A stretch of 36,369 nt of DNA from Bacillota bacterium (GCA_029782095.1 JAKOVL010000145.1:1-36369); one strand, 5' to 3'. Counted from the stretch's first letter, positions 7,644 to 16,443 are shown. Numbers and translations are program-made. The notes: generated from the sequence alone by a model not told the origin.

Positions 7644-8558
7644 ATGCAAGTTTTCATCCAGCAGATTATCAACGGTTTGACGATTGGTTCTTTCTATGCT
7701 CTTGTTGCCATGGGGTACACGATGGTATACGGGGTAATGAAACTAATTAATTTTGCTCACGGGGACCTGTTTACCCTGGGTAGCTACATCGGATATACCA
7801 TCCTCGTCCTCGGGGCCGGTTGGGTGACAAGCGCTTTCGGAGTATGGGGCGGGGTAATTATCGCTATTTTGGGGGCAATGGTAGGAATCGGCTTCGCCGG
7901 TTTGTTGTTGGAACGGGTTGCTTACAAGCCTGTTTACAAGGCCGGACGCCTGCCGCTGGTAGTATCTGCGCTTGGGGCGTCCATTTTCATTTCGAACGGG
8001 ATCATGGCTGCCTGGGGTCCGCGGTTTCAAGCTTACCCGCAGGCGGGCACCCCGATCGGCCATGTGACGCTATTCGGCGACATCCGCATCACCGTGCTGA
8101 AGCTCGTAACCATTCTCGTTTCCCTTGCCTTGATGGCGTTGATCTATTACGTCATCGAAAAGACCTTGTTTGGCGCGGCGGTGCGGGCCACGGCGCTGGA
8201 TCGGGACACCGCGATCCTGATGGGCATAGATTTCAGAAAGATCATTCGCTTTGTCTTCTTCGTCGGTCCGGCGCTGGGGGCGCTGGCAGGCGTATTTATC
8301 GGGTTGAATTACAGCCGTATTATTTTCAACATGGGTTGGGGCTACGGTTTGAAAGCTTTTACTGCCAGCATCCTGGGAGGCATTGGCAATATCCCGGGAG
8401 CGATGATTGGCGGTATTTTGCTGGGGCTTGCTGAAGCCCTGTTCGAAGGCTACGTATCAGGCGCATGGAAAAATGTGTTCGTCTTCCTTATCCTGATCAT
8501 CATTCTAATTTTCAAGCCCACCGGTATTATTGGTGAGAAAGTAGCAGAGAAGGTATAA
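7644..8558 (+). CDS. livH: Branched-chain amino-acid ABC transporter permease LivH
   Basis: A 304-residue integral membrane protein of the LivH group (BPD_transp_2). The start of the fold, QQIINGLTIGSFYALVAMGY, and MKLINFAHGDLFTLG are hallmarks of LivH. Residues about 195-215 (RATALDRDTAILMGIDFRK) form the cytoplasmic coupling loop that meets the ATPases. About eight membrane segments are visible. The ATG at 7644 has GGAGGAG eight bases upstream. A TTG further upstream at 7596 would add 16 unlikely residues. It is followed after two bases by the livM-livG fusion, and the ribosome binding site for that gene lies inside the livH end. Pairs with the LivM half of the next protein to form the transmembrane pore. 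Confidence 0.95.
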   Translation: MQVFIQQIINGLTIGSFYALVAMGYTMVYGVMKLINFAHGDLFTLGSYIGYTILVLGAGWVTSAFGVWGGVIIAILGAMVGIGFAGLLLERVAYKPVYKAGRLPLVVSALGASIFISNGIMAAWGPRFQAYPQAGTPIGHVTLFGDIRITVLKLVTILVSLALMALIYYVIEKTLFGAAVRATALDRDTAILMGIDFRKIIRFVFFVGPALGALAGVFIGLNYSRIIFNMGWGYGLKAFTASILGGIGNIPGAMIGGILLGLAEALFEGYVSGAWKNVFVFLILIIILIFKPTGIIGEKVAEKV

Positions 8559-8560
8559 AT

Positions 8561-10456
8561 ATGAGCGAATTAACTCATAAGCTAATCGAACGGATTTGGA
8601 AAACGCAAAAAAGGACCGCATTACCCCAGAAGAATAAGAAGCGACCCCTCCATATCGCGATTTTAATCGCAGCCCTGGCTATTTATCCCTTTCTGCCGTT
8701 TATCAACAATTACTGGATAGACGTGGGATTTTTTGTGGGGATTTACGCCCTGCTCGGTTTGAGTTTGAACATTATCCTCGGCGAGGTAGGGCTGTTTAAC
8801 CTCGGGCATGCCGCCTTCTATGCCATTGGAGCGTATACCACGGGCATCCTTTATACCCAATTCAACATCCCCATCTTGATCTTGCTGCCCATCAGCGCCC
8901 TCATTGCCGGAGGGTTCGCTTACCTGGTCACCTCTCCGATCATCCACCTCAGAGGAGATTATCTTTGTATCGTGACCATCGGCATCGGCGAGATCGTTCG
9001 CATTGCTGCCCTGAACAACCCCTTTGGCCTTACAAACGGGCCTAACGGAATCACAGGCATAGGTCAGCCGGACTTTGGGTTCTTCACCATACGCACTCCA
9101 ACTCAATTTTATTTCTATATCTGGATCATCGTTGGCCTGGTCATCATCGGCTTGCACAACTTGCAGCGGTCGAGAGTAGGCAGGGCGTGGAATTACATCC
9201 GTGAAGACGAAATTGCCGCCGAAGCAAGCGGCATCGACGTGCGCCATTACAAATTGATCGCATTCCTGATCGGAACGGCGCTGGCAGGCGTGGCGGGAAA
9301 CATCTACGGTTCAAAGATGATGATCATCTCGCCGGATAATTTTACCTTTATGGAGTCCTGCCTGATTTTTGTGATCGTCCTATTGGGCGGGCTTGGCTCG
9401 ATCAATGGGAGTCTGCTCGGCGCAGCGGCCATTGTTATCTTCCCTGAAATCTTCCGCCAGTTCGCCAGCTACCGGCTCCTCTTCTTCGGCGCAGCCCTGG
9501 TCCTGATGATGGCCTTCCGACCGGGCGGCATCCTGCCGCGCAGAAGGGAACAGGGCGGCATGAAGGCGCTGGGCATCGCCGGGCTGCCTGACGATGAAGA
9601 TAAATTCCTGGAGGAGATTCTGCAAAACGGTCCTCCCGTGCTCCGTAAAGAAGCCGCCGCGCCAGCGAACCCGGCCGCGGAAGGCGCAGAAAATGAGATT
9701 CTGCTGGAAACGAAGGGTGTTTCGGTGGTGTTCGGCGGACTGAAGGCGGTCAGCGATTTCAACCTGGTGGTAAAAAAGGGAAAGATTACTTCTCTAATCG
9801 GGCCAAACGGCGCCGGCAAGACCACTTTATTCAACGCCATTACCGGCATTTACAAGCCGGTAAACGGGAGAGTAATCTTTAAAGGTGAAGACATCACCGG
9901 GCTGAAGCCCCATACCATCATCTCGCGCGGCCTTGCACGGACATTCCAAAACATCCGCCTTTTCCCGCAGCTAACCTGCATCGAGAACATTATGTCGACT
10001 CCGCACTGCCATGCCCACTGCGGGGTCTGGGCTTCGATTTTCCGGGTGCCAAACCAATGCAAAGAGGAGCTGGAGATTCTAAAAAGCGCCGCTTACCGGC
10101 TGCACCAGATCGGGTTGTGGGAGTATCGCAACGAGCTGGCGAAGAACCTGCCTTACGGCAAGCAAAAGCAGTTGGAAATCGCTCGCGCCCTTGCCGCTGA
10201 GCCCGATCTGCTCATCCTCGACGAGCCCTCTTCGGGATTGAACGATAAAGAAACCGAGGAGCTCATAGAATTTTTGACCAAAATCAAGAATGAAGGATAT
10301 ACGATACTGCTCATCGAGCACGATATGAACGTCGTCATGGGCATTTCGGATATCGTCACGGTGATGGATATGGGCTGCAAGATCGCCGAAGACGTGCCGG
10401 AAAATATCTACAATAACCCCAAAGTCATCGAAGCATACCTGGGAAAGGAGGAGTAA
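8561..10456 (+). CDS. livM-livG: LivM permease fused to LivG ATP-binding protein
   Basis: One uninterrupted 631-residue frame. Residues about 30-325 are a LivM permease (IILGEVGLFNLGHAAFYAIGAY; coupling loop REDEIAAEASGIDVRHYKL). A linker of about 50 residues rich in Ala, Pro and charged residues follows. Residues about 378-631 are a LivG ATPase: Walker A GPNGAGKTT near 414, the Q-loop in FQNIRLFPQLTC, the LivG-type signature LPYGKQKQLEIARAL, Walker B LLILDEP and the switch histidine in LIEHDMNVV. No in-frame ATG with a ribosome binding site sits in the linker, so separate LivG synthesis is unlikely. The natural partners are livH upstream and livF three bases downstream. The fusion fixes permease and ATPase at 1:1. 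A true gene fusion and not an assembly error, as far as the intact frame shows. Confidence 0.93.
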   Translation: MSELTHKLIERIWKTQKRTALPQKNKKRPLHIAILIAALAIYPFLPFINNYWIDVGFFVGIYALLGLSLNIILGEVGLFNLGHAAFYAIGAYTTGILYTQFNIPILILLPISALIAGGFAYLVTSPIIHLRGDYLCIVTIGIGEIVRIAALNNPFGLTNGPNGITGIGQPDFGFFTIRTPTQFYFYIWIIVGLVIIGLHNLQRSRVGRAWNYIREDEIAAEASGIDVRHYKLIAFLIGTALAGVAGNIYGSKMMIISPDNFTFMESCLIFVIVLLGGLGSINGSLLGAAAIVIFPEIFRQFASYRLLFFGAALVLMMAFRPGGILPRRREQGGMKALGIAGLPDDEDKFLEEILQNGPPVLRKEAAAPANPAAEGAENEILLETKGVSVVFGGLKAVSDFNLVVKKGKITSLIGPNGAGKTTLFNAITGIYKPVNGRVIFKGEDITGLKPHTIISRGLARTFQNIRLFPQLTCIENIMSTPHCHAHCGVWASIFRVPNQCKEELEILKSAAYRLHQIGLWEYRNELAKNLPYGKQKQLEIARALAAEPDLLILDEPSSGLNDKETEELIEFLTKIKNEGYTILLIEHDMNVVMGISDIVTVMDMGCKIAEDVPENIYNNPKVIEAYLGKEE

Positions 10457-10459
10457 CCA

Positions 10460-11215
10460 ATTACTACGCTGCTCTCTGTTGAAAACCTCACCGTGGCTTA
10501 CGGTGCTGTTGAAGCTCTGAAGGGCGTCTCCCTGGAAATCCAGGAGGGAGACGTGGTGGCAGTGTTAGGCGCCAACGGCGCCGGTAAGACAACCCTCCTT
10601 AAGGCCATCTCGGGGCTGGTACCGATCAAGGCGGGCATGATCAGGCTCATGGGAGAAAACCTGGCCAAGCACCTCGCTTTTTCCCTGGCCGGCATGGGCG
10701 TAGTTCACATCCCCGAGGGGCGCAGGGTTTTCTCCACGCTGACGGTGGAAGAAAACATCAACCTGGGCACCTGGGGTGTTCGCAAGAGTGTTTCCAGATC
10801 TGAGCTTCAAAAAAATAAGGATTGGGTCTATTCGCTCTTTCCGCGGCTGAAGGAGAGAAGGAAACAGCTGGCAGGCACGCTCTCGGGCGGCGAACAGCAA
10901 ATGCTGGCCATCGGCAGGGGGCTGGTGTCCAAGCCGAAAATCCTGCTGCTGGACGAACCATCGCTGGGGCTGGCGCCCATCTTGGTGCAGGAAATTTTCC
11001 AGGTGATCAAGCAGATTCACGCTGAGGAGAAAGTTACCATCCTGCTGGTGGAGCAAAACGCCCGCAAAGCCCTGGGCATCGCCGACTACGGCTATATTTT
11101 GGAAACCGGGAAGATTGCCTTGCATGACACCTCCGCGGCGCTGAAGGAGAGCGAGCACGTACAGGCGGCCTATCTGGGGGGCGGAAGGTTGGCAAAGAAG
11201 GGCAAGGAGCACTAA
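10460..11215 (+). CDS. livF: Branched-chain amino-acid ABC transporter ATP-binding protein LivF (ATT start proposed)
   Basis: A 251-residue ATPase of the LivF group. Walker A GANGAGKTT, signature LSGGEQQMLAIGRGL, Walker B LLLDEPSLGLAP and switch region LLVEQNAR are all intact. The coding sequence clearly begins before the first conventional start (GTG at 10493), because TLLSVENLTVAYGAVEAL upstream matches the usual LivF N-terminus and holds the first strand and the A-loop tyrosine. No ATG, GTG or TTG exists in that stretch. ATT at 10460 sits six bases after AGGAGGAG, an ideal distance, and would give fMet-TTLLSVENL. CTG at 10469 is the alternative but lies 15 bases from that site. It ends the liv operon. 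Product identity is firm; the start is inference. Confidence 0.92.
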   Translation: MTTLLSVENLTVAYGAVEALKGVSLEIQEGDVVAVLGANGAGKTTLLKAISGLVPIKAGMIRLMGENLAKHLAFSLAGMGVVHIPEGRRVFSTLTVEENINLGTWGVRKSVSRSELQKNKDWVYSLFPRLKERRKQLAGTLSGGEQQMLAIGRGLVSKPKILLLDEPSLGLAPILVQEIFQVIKQIHAEEKVTILLVEQNARKALGIADYGYILETGKIALHDTSAALKESEHVQAAYLGGGRLAKKGKEH

Positions 11216-11293
11216 TCAGGCTCCGGCGGTTGAAACTTTTAAGACGGTATTTCTGGCCCCTCACTCCTTAGAATAGCGAGGTTGTCAATATTC

Positions 11294-11325
11294 CCCCTCT
11301 TTGAAACTGTGCAAAGAGGGGTTTT
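11294..11325 (+). terminator. Rho-independent terminator of the liv operon
   Basis: CCCCTCTTTG (11294-11303) and CAAAGAGGGG (11312-11321) form a perfect 10-bp stem with an eight-base loop, followed by TTTTCCCTTTT. It sits about 80 bases after livF. Confidence 0.9.
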
Positions 11326-11479
11326 CCCTTTTATCCCGAATGGTAGAGTGGCGATTAAACTATGGGCGGCCAGTGGAGACTTCCTGCGGCTCTTCGGTGC
11401 AGGGCTTAAACCCGGCGCCTGGAAACCCCGCTTCAGCTTTTTGTTTTCGCCAATCACTTTTGAAAAAGGAGCATTCAGC

Positions 11480-12451
11480 ATGTCCACCATATTTATCACC
11501 AGGAAAATACCGGAGGAAGGCTTAAAAATGCTGGAGGGAAAATACAGGCTCAAGATTAACCCAGCTGATAGGCCTGTAACCCGCCAGGAGATGCTGGAAG
11601 GCGTGAAAGAAGCCGAAGCCCTCCTTTGCATGCTAACCGACAGGGTTGATCGTGATGTCATTGAAAGGGCCGCAAATTTAAAAGTTGTAGCCAATATGGC
11701 CGTGGGCGTAGACAATATCGATCTGAAGGCGTGCACCGAGCACGGTATTGTTGTCACCAATACTCCCGGGGTGCTCACCGAGGCCACCGCCGATTTAACC
11801 TGGGCGCTGCTGCTGGCTGTAACCAGGCACATAGTCGCCGGTGATCACTTTGTCCGGGCAGGAAAATTCAACGGGTGGGCACCGCTTCTTTTTGTCGGCG
11901 GGGATCTCTTCGGAAAGACCCTGGGGATCATCGGCATGGGGCGCATCGGCCAGGCCGTGGCCCGGCGCGGCCTGGGTTTTGGCATGAGAATAGTATATAC
12001 CAAGCGTGAAAGATTGCCCCTTGAAGTTGAGAAGGAATTTAAAGCCACTTACCTGCCCCTGGATGAAGTTATCCGGGAGGCGGATTACTTAACTCTTCAT
12101 CTGCCCTACTCTCCCGAGGTGCATCATCTGATTAACCGGAAAAGGCTTGAAATGATGAAGCCCACCGCCTATCTGATCAACACTGCCAGGGGAGCGCTCA
12201 TCGATGAGCAGGCCCTGGTGGAACATTTAAAAGAGCATAAAATTGCCGGGGCAGCCCTGGATGTGTTTGAAAAGGAGCCAAAATTAACCCCCGGCTTGAT
12301 TGAACTGGACAACCTGGTCCTGGCCCCTCACACGGGGAGCGCTACTATCAGTACGCGTCGAATCATGGCGGAGATGGCGGCAAAGAGCATCGCAGCGGTA
12401 TTGAGCGGGGTTAAGCCGGAACACGTGGTCAACCCCGAAGTATTAGAATAA
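11480..12451 (+). CDS. gyaR: D-isomer-specific 2-hydroxyacid dehydrogenase (glyoxylate/hydroxypyruvate reductase type)
   Basis: A 323-residue NAD(P)-dependent dehydrogenase reducing 2-keto acids to D-2-hydroxy acids. The Rossmann glycine motif GMGRIGQAVARR is near residue 152. The catalytic arginine is in NTARGALID (about 237), the glutamate in DVFEKEP (about 265) and the histidine in APHTGSAT (about 284). ANMAVGVDNIDL near residue 75 is typical of the substrate-binding domain, and overall sequence is closest to glyoxylate reductase (GyaR/GRHPR) rather than SerA or lactate dehydrogenase. No C-terminal ACT domain is present. The start is ATG at 11480 with AAGGAG eight bases upstream; upstream frame sequence overlaps the liv terminator and is not coding. 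Substrate remains inferred. It follows the liv terminator, so it needs its own promoter or readthrough. Confidence 0.88.
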   Translation: MSTIFITRKIPEEGLKMLEGKYRLKINPADRPVTRQEMLEGVKEAEALLCMLTDRVDRDVIERAANLKVVANMAVGVDNIDLKACTEHGIVVTNTPGVLTEATADLTWALLLAVTRHIVAGDHFVRAGKFNGWAPLLFVGGDLFGKTLGIIGMGRIGQAVARRGLGFGMRIVYTKRERLPLEVEKEFKATYLPLDEVIREADYLTLHLPYSPEVHHLINRKRLEMMKPTAYLINTARGALIDEQALVEHLKEHKIAGAALDVFEKEPKLTPGLIELDNLVLAPHTGSATISTRRIMAEMAAKSIAAVLSGVKPEHVVNPEVLE

Positions 12452-12579
12452 GATTCGGACTGCAGCTTTAGAATTTTTTCTGCAACCGTTCTGGATTAGT
12501 GCTGGTTAACATGGTTGCCGCGATCTTGTCAGCCATTAGCCGGCCTCTCAGATCTTTCACAGCAACCTGGCCAAATACA

Positions 12580-12614
12580 ATCAAAAATCAGGCCGCGAAA
12601 AGCGATTCGCGGCC
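12580..12614 (-). terminator. Terminator after the molybdopterin-binding gene
   Basis: GGCCGCGAA (12591-12599) and TTCGCGGCC (12606-12614) form a perfect 9-bp stem with a six-base loop. Read on the minus strand it is followed by TGATTTTTG. It would end the leftward mod-related transcript just 16 bases after the stop codon. Confidence 0.8.
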
Positions 12615-12630
12615 AACCACATTTTCTAGA

Positions 12631-13653
12631 CTAATTCTTTCCAAAACCACAATCGGGATAATGACATTCTTTACAGTTCAGGCAAAGGCCGCCCACACCC
12701 AACCGGGTAATATCTTCCCGGGTTACTCTTTGACCGGCCAGTACGCGGGGCAATATTATATCCAGTATGGTGGCCTCATAATAGATAACACAGGCCGGCA
12801 GCCCCATGATGATGGTTCCTTCCAGCTCCGCCAGCATAAACATGGCCCCTGGCAACACGGGGGAACCGTAGGTGATTATCTTTGCCCCTGTACTCTTGAT
12901 CGCTCCCGGAGTATTATCGTCCGGATCAACGGACATGCCTCCCGCCACCAGAATGAGGTTAAGCCCGTTGCGGTGCATCTCTAAAATAGCTGCGGCAATC
13001 TGTTGCGGATCATCCGGCCTGTAGATGAGCTCCTTGATCTCATAACCGAAATAAGCCAGTTTCTTCTGCAATATGGGACCGAAGGCATCATCAATGCGCT
13101 TGTAGTAAACCTCGCTGCCGGTAATGACCACCCCGATCTGAAAAGGTTTATATTTTTCTACTTTTAAAATCCAACCATATTTCCGGGCGATCTCCTGCAC
13201 CTCCGCCAGCGCATCACCGTGAATCGTTAGCGGGATGACCCTGGTGGCGGCGACGGTTTTCCCCTTCTCTACCGGCTGGTGGTCATGCAACGTACTCAGG
13301 CACATATCCCAAATGGAATTGATGTGCTGCACACCCTCTTTGTGTACCCTGAATAAGCCCTTTTCAGTGGCCTGAAAACTAATTTTACCTTCATGGGGTT
13401 CTGTGTAAGCAATGCCCTCGCCAGCCACTGCTCTGGCGATTATGCCTGCCGCCTCATTTTCGTGCAGATGTCCCTCCGGAGGGTCCCAAACATAAATATG
13501 TTCTTTGCCCATTTTCAGCAGTTCAGGAATATCTTCCGGCCGGATTAAATGTCCTTTTTTAAAGGCCGGGCCTTTAAATTGTCCTGGTACAATCCTGGTC
13601 AGATCGTGGCTTAAGATCATACCCACACTTTCGGCAACGGGTACTTTTTTCAT
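12631..13653 (-). CDS. Molybdopterin-binding protein with C-terminal cysteine cluster
   Basis: A 340-residue protein containing a MoCF/MoeA-type molybdopterin-binding domain (about residues 175-310): IGVVITGSEVYYKRI, LILVAGGMSVDPDDNTPGAI and MLAELEGTIIMGLPACVIY are the recognisable segments. The N-terminal 160 residues (MILSHDLTRIVPGQFKGPAFKKGH) resemble the part shared with MoeA-like proteins. The end, LCLNCKECHYPDCGFGK, is a four-cysteine cluster seen in Clostridia homologues and could bind metal or an Fe-S cluster. ATG at 13653 has GGAGGT seven bases upstream; a TTG 48 bases earlier is less likely. It follows modC after 59 bases on the same strand, so it likely acts in molybdenum cofactor handling or sensing. 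The exact reaction is unknown. Confidence 0.85.
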   Translation of the reverse strand: MKKVPVAESVGMILSHDLTRIVPGQFKGPAFKKGHLIRPEDIPELLKMGKEHIYVWDPPEGHLHENEAAGIIARAVAGEGIAYTEPHEGKISFQATEKGLFRVHKEGVQHINSIWDMCLSTLHDHQPVEKGKTVAATRVIPLTIHGDALAEVQEIARKYGWILKVEKYKPFQIGVVITGSEVYYKRIDDAFGPILQKKLAYFGYEIKELIYRPDDPQQIAAAILEMHRNGLNLILVAGGMSVDPDDNTPGAIKSTGAKIITYGSPVLPGAMFMLAELEGTIIMGLPACVIYYEATILDIILPRVLAGQRVTREDITRLGVGGLCLNCKECHYPDCGFGKN

Positions 13654-13712
13654 GATTTCGACCTCCGCATTGCAATTTGCGTCTCCTGTCTTTTTGTTCA
13701 AGTCGCTGCTGT

Positions 13713-14768
13713 TTAGCGCCTGCAGATCATTACTTTGGACGGTGCAATATGCAGCTTTAATACTGCAGAATATGGCCTGCTCTGGCCAAACTCCTTTGGC
13801 ATTCTAACCCGAAGGCGGGAGTTCCCGCTGTTCCCGCCCGGTGTGCTGAGCACGACGATGGTGGAAGAAATATCCTCAATGACATGGTCGATGCGGCATT
13901 TGATGATGTTTGACCTCTCGCCATTGGCGGGAATCAGATCCTCTTCTTTAACCACGACATGCGAAATATCAGCCGGAATCCTTTTGCTGGTATTTAGCTT
14001 TACCCCCCAATCAATGGCTTCGACAGTGAAATCATCCACACCCCGGGCCCGGGAAATATTTTTACAGTCTAAAATTAGGCATTCCGCCAAAGTTGAAGGG
14101 TTTTCAAACAGATCCTTTACCGGCCGCTTCCGTTCGGCGCGCCCCTCCGACAGGACGCACACGCTGTCGCTTAACCGGTAGACTTCATCCTGTTTATGCG
14201 AAACGAGCAGTGTAATGCCCTCGTAAGACTGCAAAATTTCAACCAGCTCAAGCTCGAGCTGCCATCTCAGGTGGGCATCGAGGGCTGAAAAAGGTTCGTC
14301 CAGCATCAGTAGCTTTGGGTTGTTGATCAGGATACGGGCCAGGGCTACGCGCTGTTTTTGCCCACCGGAAAGTTGAGCCGGACGCTTTCTTTCCTGGCCG
14401 TTGAGTTTCATCCGCTCAATCATGGCCTTCACAGCCTCCCGCCTTTTACAACGAGCCAGGTGGCGCGCTCCGCAGGCGATATTCTCTTCAACAGTCATGT
14501 TGGGGAATAGTGCATATTCCTGGAACAGATATCCCACACGACGCTGTTGCGGCGGCAAATTAATTCCTTTTTGAGAATCAAATAAAACCTGCCCGTTTAA
14601 GACTATGCGCCCAGCATCGGGTTTTTCAATGCCGGCAATGCATTTCAGCGTCATACTTTTACCGCTACCCGAGGTGCCAAGTAAAGCCATTCTCTCATTA
14701 TCTACGGTGAAGGCAACATCAAGTTTAAAGTTCTTAAGGGACTTTGTGATCTCAACCTCCAGCGGCAT
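13713..14768 (-). CDS. modC: Molybdate ABC transporter ATP-binding protein
   Basis: A 351-residue ATPase energising molybdate (or tungstate) import. Walker A GTSGSGKSM near residue 31 uses serine then methionine where most relatives have Ser/Thr-Thr, still compatible with nucleotide binding. The signature LSGGQKQRVALARIL, Walker B LLMLDEPFSALD and switch LLVSHKQDEV are intact. The C-terminal 120 residues form a regulatory domain of the MOP/TOBE type (VVKEEDLIPANGE) that in ModC proteins binds oxyanion. ATG at 14768 has GGAGGTG nine bases upstream. It is 24 bases after modB. Molybdate is assigned from the ModA and ModB neighbours. Confidence 0.92.
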   Translation of the reverse strand: MPLEVEITKSLKNFKLDVAFTVDNERMALLGTSGSGKSMTLKCIAGIEKPDAGRIVLNGQVLFDSQKGINLPPQQRRVGYLFQEYALFPNMTVEENIACGARHLARCKRREAVKAMIERMKLNGQERKRPAQLSGGQKQRVALARILINNPKLLMLDEPFSALDAHLRWQLELELVEILQSYEGITLLVSHKQDEVYRLSDSVCVLSEGRAERKRPVKDLFENPSTLAECLILDCKNISRARGVDDFTVEAIDWGVKLNTSKRIPADISHVVVKEEDLIPANGERSNIIKCRIDHVIEDISSTIVVLSTPGGNSGNSRLRVRMPKEFGQSRPYSAVLKLHIAPSKVMICRR

Positions 14769-14792
14769 GCCTGAACACCTCCTTAATACGGC

Positions 14793-15473
14793 TTAGCCGG
14801 CGCTTTTTGTCCTTACGGTCAGGTTTCTTCTCTCCAGCATGTTGATGGCCAAAAGGACAATGGCAGAAATGGCCAGGTTGACAATAACCCAGCGCAGGGC
14901 CATAGCATCGTTGTTCACTCGCCAGAAATGATAAACCGTGGTGGCAATGGTCGCGGTTTTGCCCGGAATATATCCGGCGAGCATGATGGTGGCGCCGAAC
15001 TCGCCAAGCGATCTGGCAAATGCTAAAACCATGCCGGCAAGTATACCCTGCCGGCAGTAAGGCATCCGGATGCGCCAGAAGATATAGACATTTGATAATC
15101 CCAGGGTCTGCCCTGAATAGGCCAGTGTTTCATCAAAAGCTTCAAAGGCCCCCCGGGCGGTGCGGTACATCAATGGAAAAGAGATCACCACTGTGGCAAA
15201 TATGGCGCTCCACCAGGCCATGACCAGCTTTATGTTAAAAAATTTTTGAAAGAACATGCCGATGGGGTGGTTGGGGCCAAGCAGCCTGATCATAAAATAG
15301 CCCACTACAGTCGGCGGCAATACCAGGGGTAGCGTTAACACCACATCAAGAAAGCCCTTAAGCAGTTTACTTGCCTTAGAGATATAATAGGCGGAAAAAA
15401 TACCGAGGAAAAAAACCACTATGGTTGAAATCAAGGCAATTCTTAGTGAATTGAACAATGGATATAATTCCAT
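14793..15473 (-). CDS. modB: Molybdate ABC transporter permease
   Basis: A 226-residue permease with about five to six membrane segments. LPLVLPPTVVGYFMIRLLG near residue 48 is the hallmark of ModB and CysT-like permeases. The coupling (EAA) loop contains ARSLGEFGATIMLAG, the usual ModB form. The start is ATG at 15473 with GGGAG six bases upstream. It lies between modA (93 bases upstream) and modC (24 bases downstream), giving the standard ABC order. It forms the homodimeric channel for oxyanion passed by ModA. Confidence 0.93.
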   Translation of the reverse strand: MELYPLFNSLRIALISTIVVFFLGIFSAYYISKASKLLKGFLDVVLTLPLVLPPTVVGYFMIRLLGPNHPIGMFFQKFFNIKLVMAWWSAIFATVVISFPLMYRTARGAFEAFDETLAYSGQTLGLSNVYIFWRIRMPYCRQGILAGMVLAFARSLGEFGATIMLAGYIPGKTATIATTVYHFWRVNNDAMALRWVIVNLAISAIVLLAINMLERRNLTVRTKSAG

Positions 15474-15566
15474 GTTTTACTCCCTGCGCTTCCTTCAGGA
15501 TGCGGCCAGCTTTGCCGCCCGAAAGATAAACTTTTTTCATGCAGGCACAGCCTGGACCATAGGTCA

Positions 15567-16400
15567 TTAACGAAGGGGGGTAAACCCAAAGGACTCTAAA
15601 ATTGACGCGGCTTCACTGCCGGTTAAAAAATTCAGAAACGCTTTGGCTTCATCCACTGCGCTACTATTCTTCATCACCGCTGCGGGATAAATGATCTGGC
15701 CGCACATTTCCACGGTGGCCTGATCGACAACTTCCAGGTTGGCTGTCTTTGCATCGGTGGAGTAGATCACCCCGCAATCCACAAGACCCTCTGCCACCTG
15801 GGTTGCAACCTCTTTGACCGATGAAGCATAGGTAATAACCCCTGAGGCAGCCAGTAGTGCTGCTTCGTCAAGCTTGTAGTAAGCCAGTATTCTGGAGGTA
15901 TACTGTCCTACCGGAACATCCGCGTTTCCCATGGCCATTAAAATATCGCCTTCGTCAAGGCGTTTGGCCAAATCGTCGTAACTGGCAATGCCTTTCGGGT
16001 TGCCATCGGGAACAGCCAAAACCACTTTATTTTCCAGCAAATTGGTGCGTGTTCCTTCTAGAACAAAATCTAACTGTTTTACATTGATTTGCGGATCTGC
16101 ATTGATGTCGAGCTCATCCATCTGTTTTTGGGCTGCCGATATAAAAATGTCACAATCCGTGCCTTCCTCGATCTGAGTTTTCAAGGTCCCTGAAGAATCG
16201 AGATTTAAGACAATGCTAATATTCTCATTCTCCTCCATGTAAACCCTGGCTAGCTCTTCCATAACCTCCGTCAGGGAAGCAGCGGCAAAAATAGTCAGCT
16301 CAACCTTTTCAACTCCCGCCGGCTCTTCTGCGCCGCAGCCGGCTATAACAACGGATAGCGCTAAAATCAGGATCATTGTGAAGATTTTTGGGGGATTCAC
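15567..16400 (-). CDS. modA: Molybdate-binding lipoprotein ModA
   Basis: A roughly 277-residue extracytoplasmic binding protein. A signal peptide ends in the lipobox VVIAGC, so it is tethered to the membrane. The mature protein starts ELTIFAAASLTEVMEELA, the diagnostic ModA oxyanion-binding segment, and contains NLDSSGTLKTQIEEG, which supplies the second serine-type contact. The start is ambiguous: GTG at 16412 overlaps the AAAGGTG site itself, whereas GTG at 16400 lies about ten bases after AAAGG, so 16400 is preferred. The promoter and two ModE-like dyads lie just upstream. It delivers molybdate or tungstate to ModB-ModC. Confidence 0.92.
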   Translation of the reverse strand: MNPPKIFTMILILALSVVIAGCGAEEPAGVEKVELTIFAAASLTEVMEELARVYMEENENISIVLNLDSSGTLKTQIEEGTDCDIFISAAQKQMDELDINADPQINVKQLDFVLEGTRTNLLENKVVLAVPDGNPKGIASYDDLAKRLDEGDILMAMGNADVPVGQYTSRILAYYKLDEAALLAASGVITYASSVKEVATQVAEGLVDCGVIYSTDAKTANLEVVDQATVEMCGQIIYPAAVMKNSSAVDEAKAFLNFLTGSEAASILESFGFTPLR

Positions 16401-16417
16401 TGGCTGTTCCACCTTTT

Positions 16418-16443
16418 AATATATCCTTGCCTGAGGATATATT
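16418..16443. promoter_or_regulatory. ModE-like dyad 1 upstream of modA
   Basis: AATATATCCT (16418-16427) and AGGATATATT (16434-16443) are perfect 10-bp inverted repeats with a six-base centre. The ATATAT-N-ATATAT character and spacing recall known ModE boxes (TATAT-rich half sites). It covers the start region of the modA transcript and overlaps dyad 2. Confidence 0.65.

Noticed and set aside
12468-12581. Minus-strand coding-like stretch (VAVKDLRGRLMADKIAATML)
   Set aside because: It follows the terminator of the molybdopterin gene, is only 38 residues, has no start codon with a binding site and no recognised family; kept only as a possible relic.
12499-12984. Plus-strand frame of 161 residues
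   Set aside because: Antisense of the well-supported molybdopterin-binding gene, with no ribosome binding site and no recognisable sequence.
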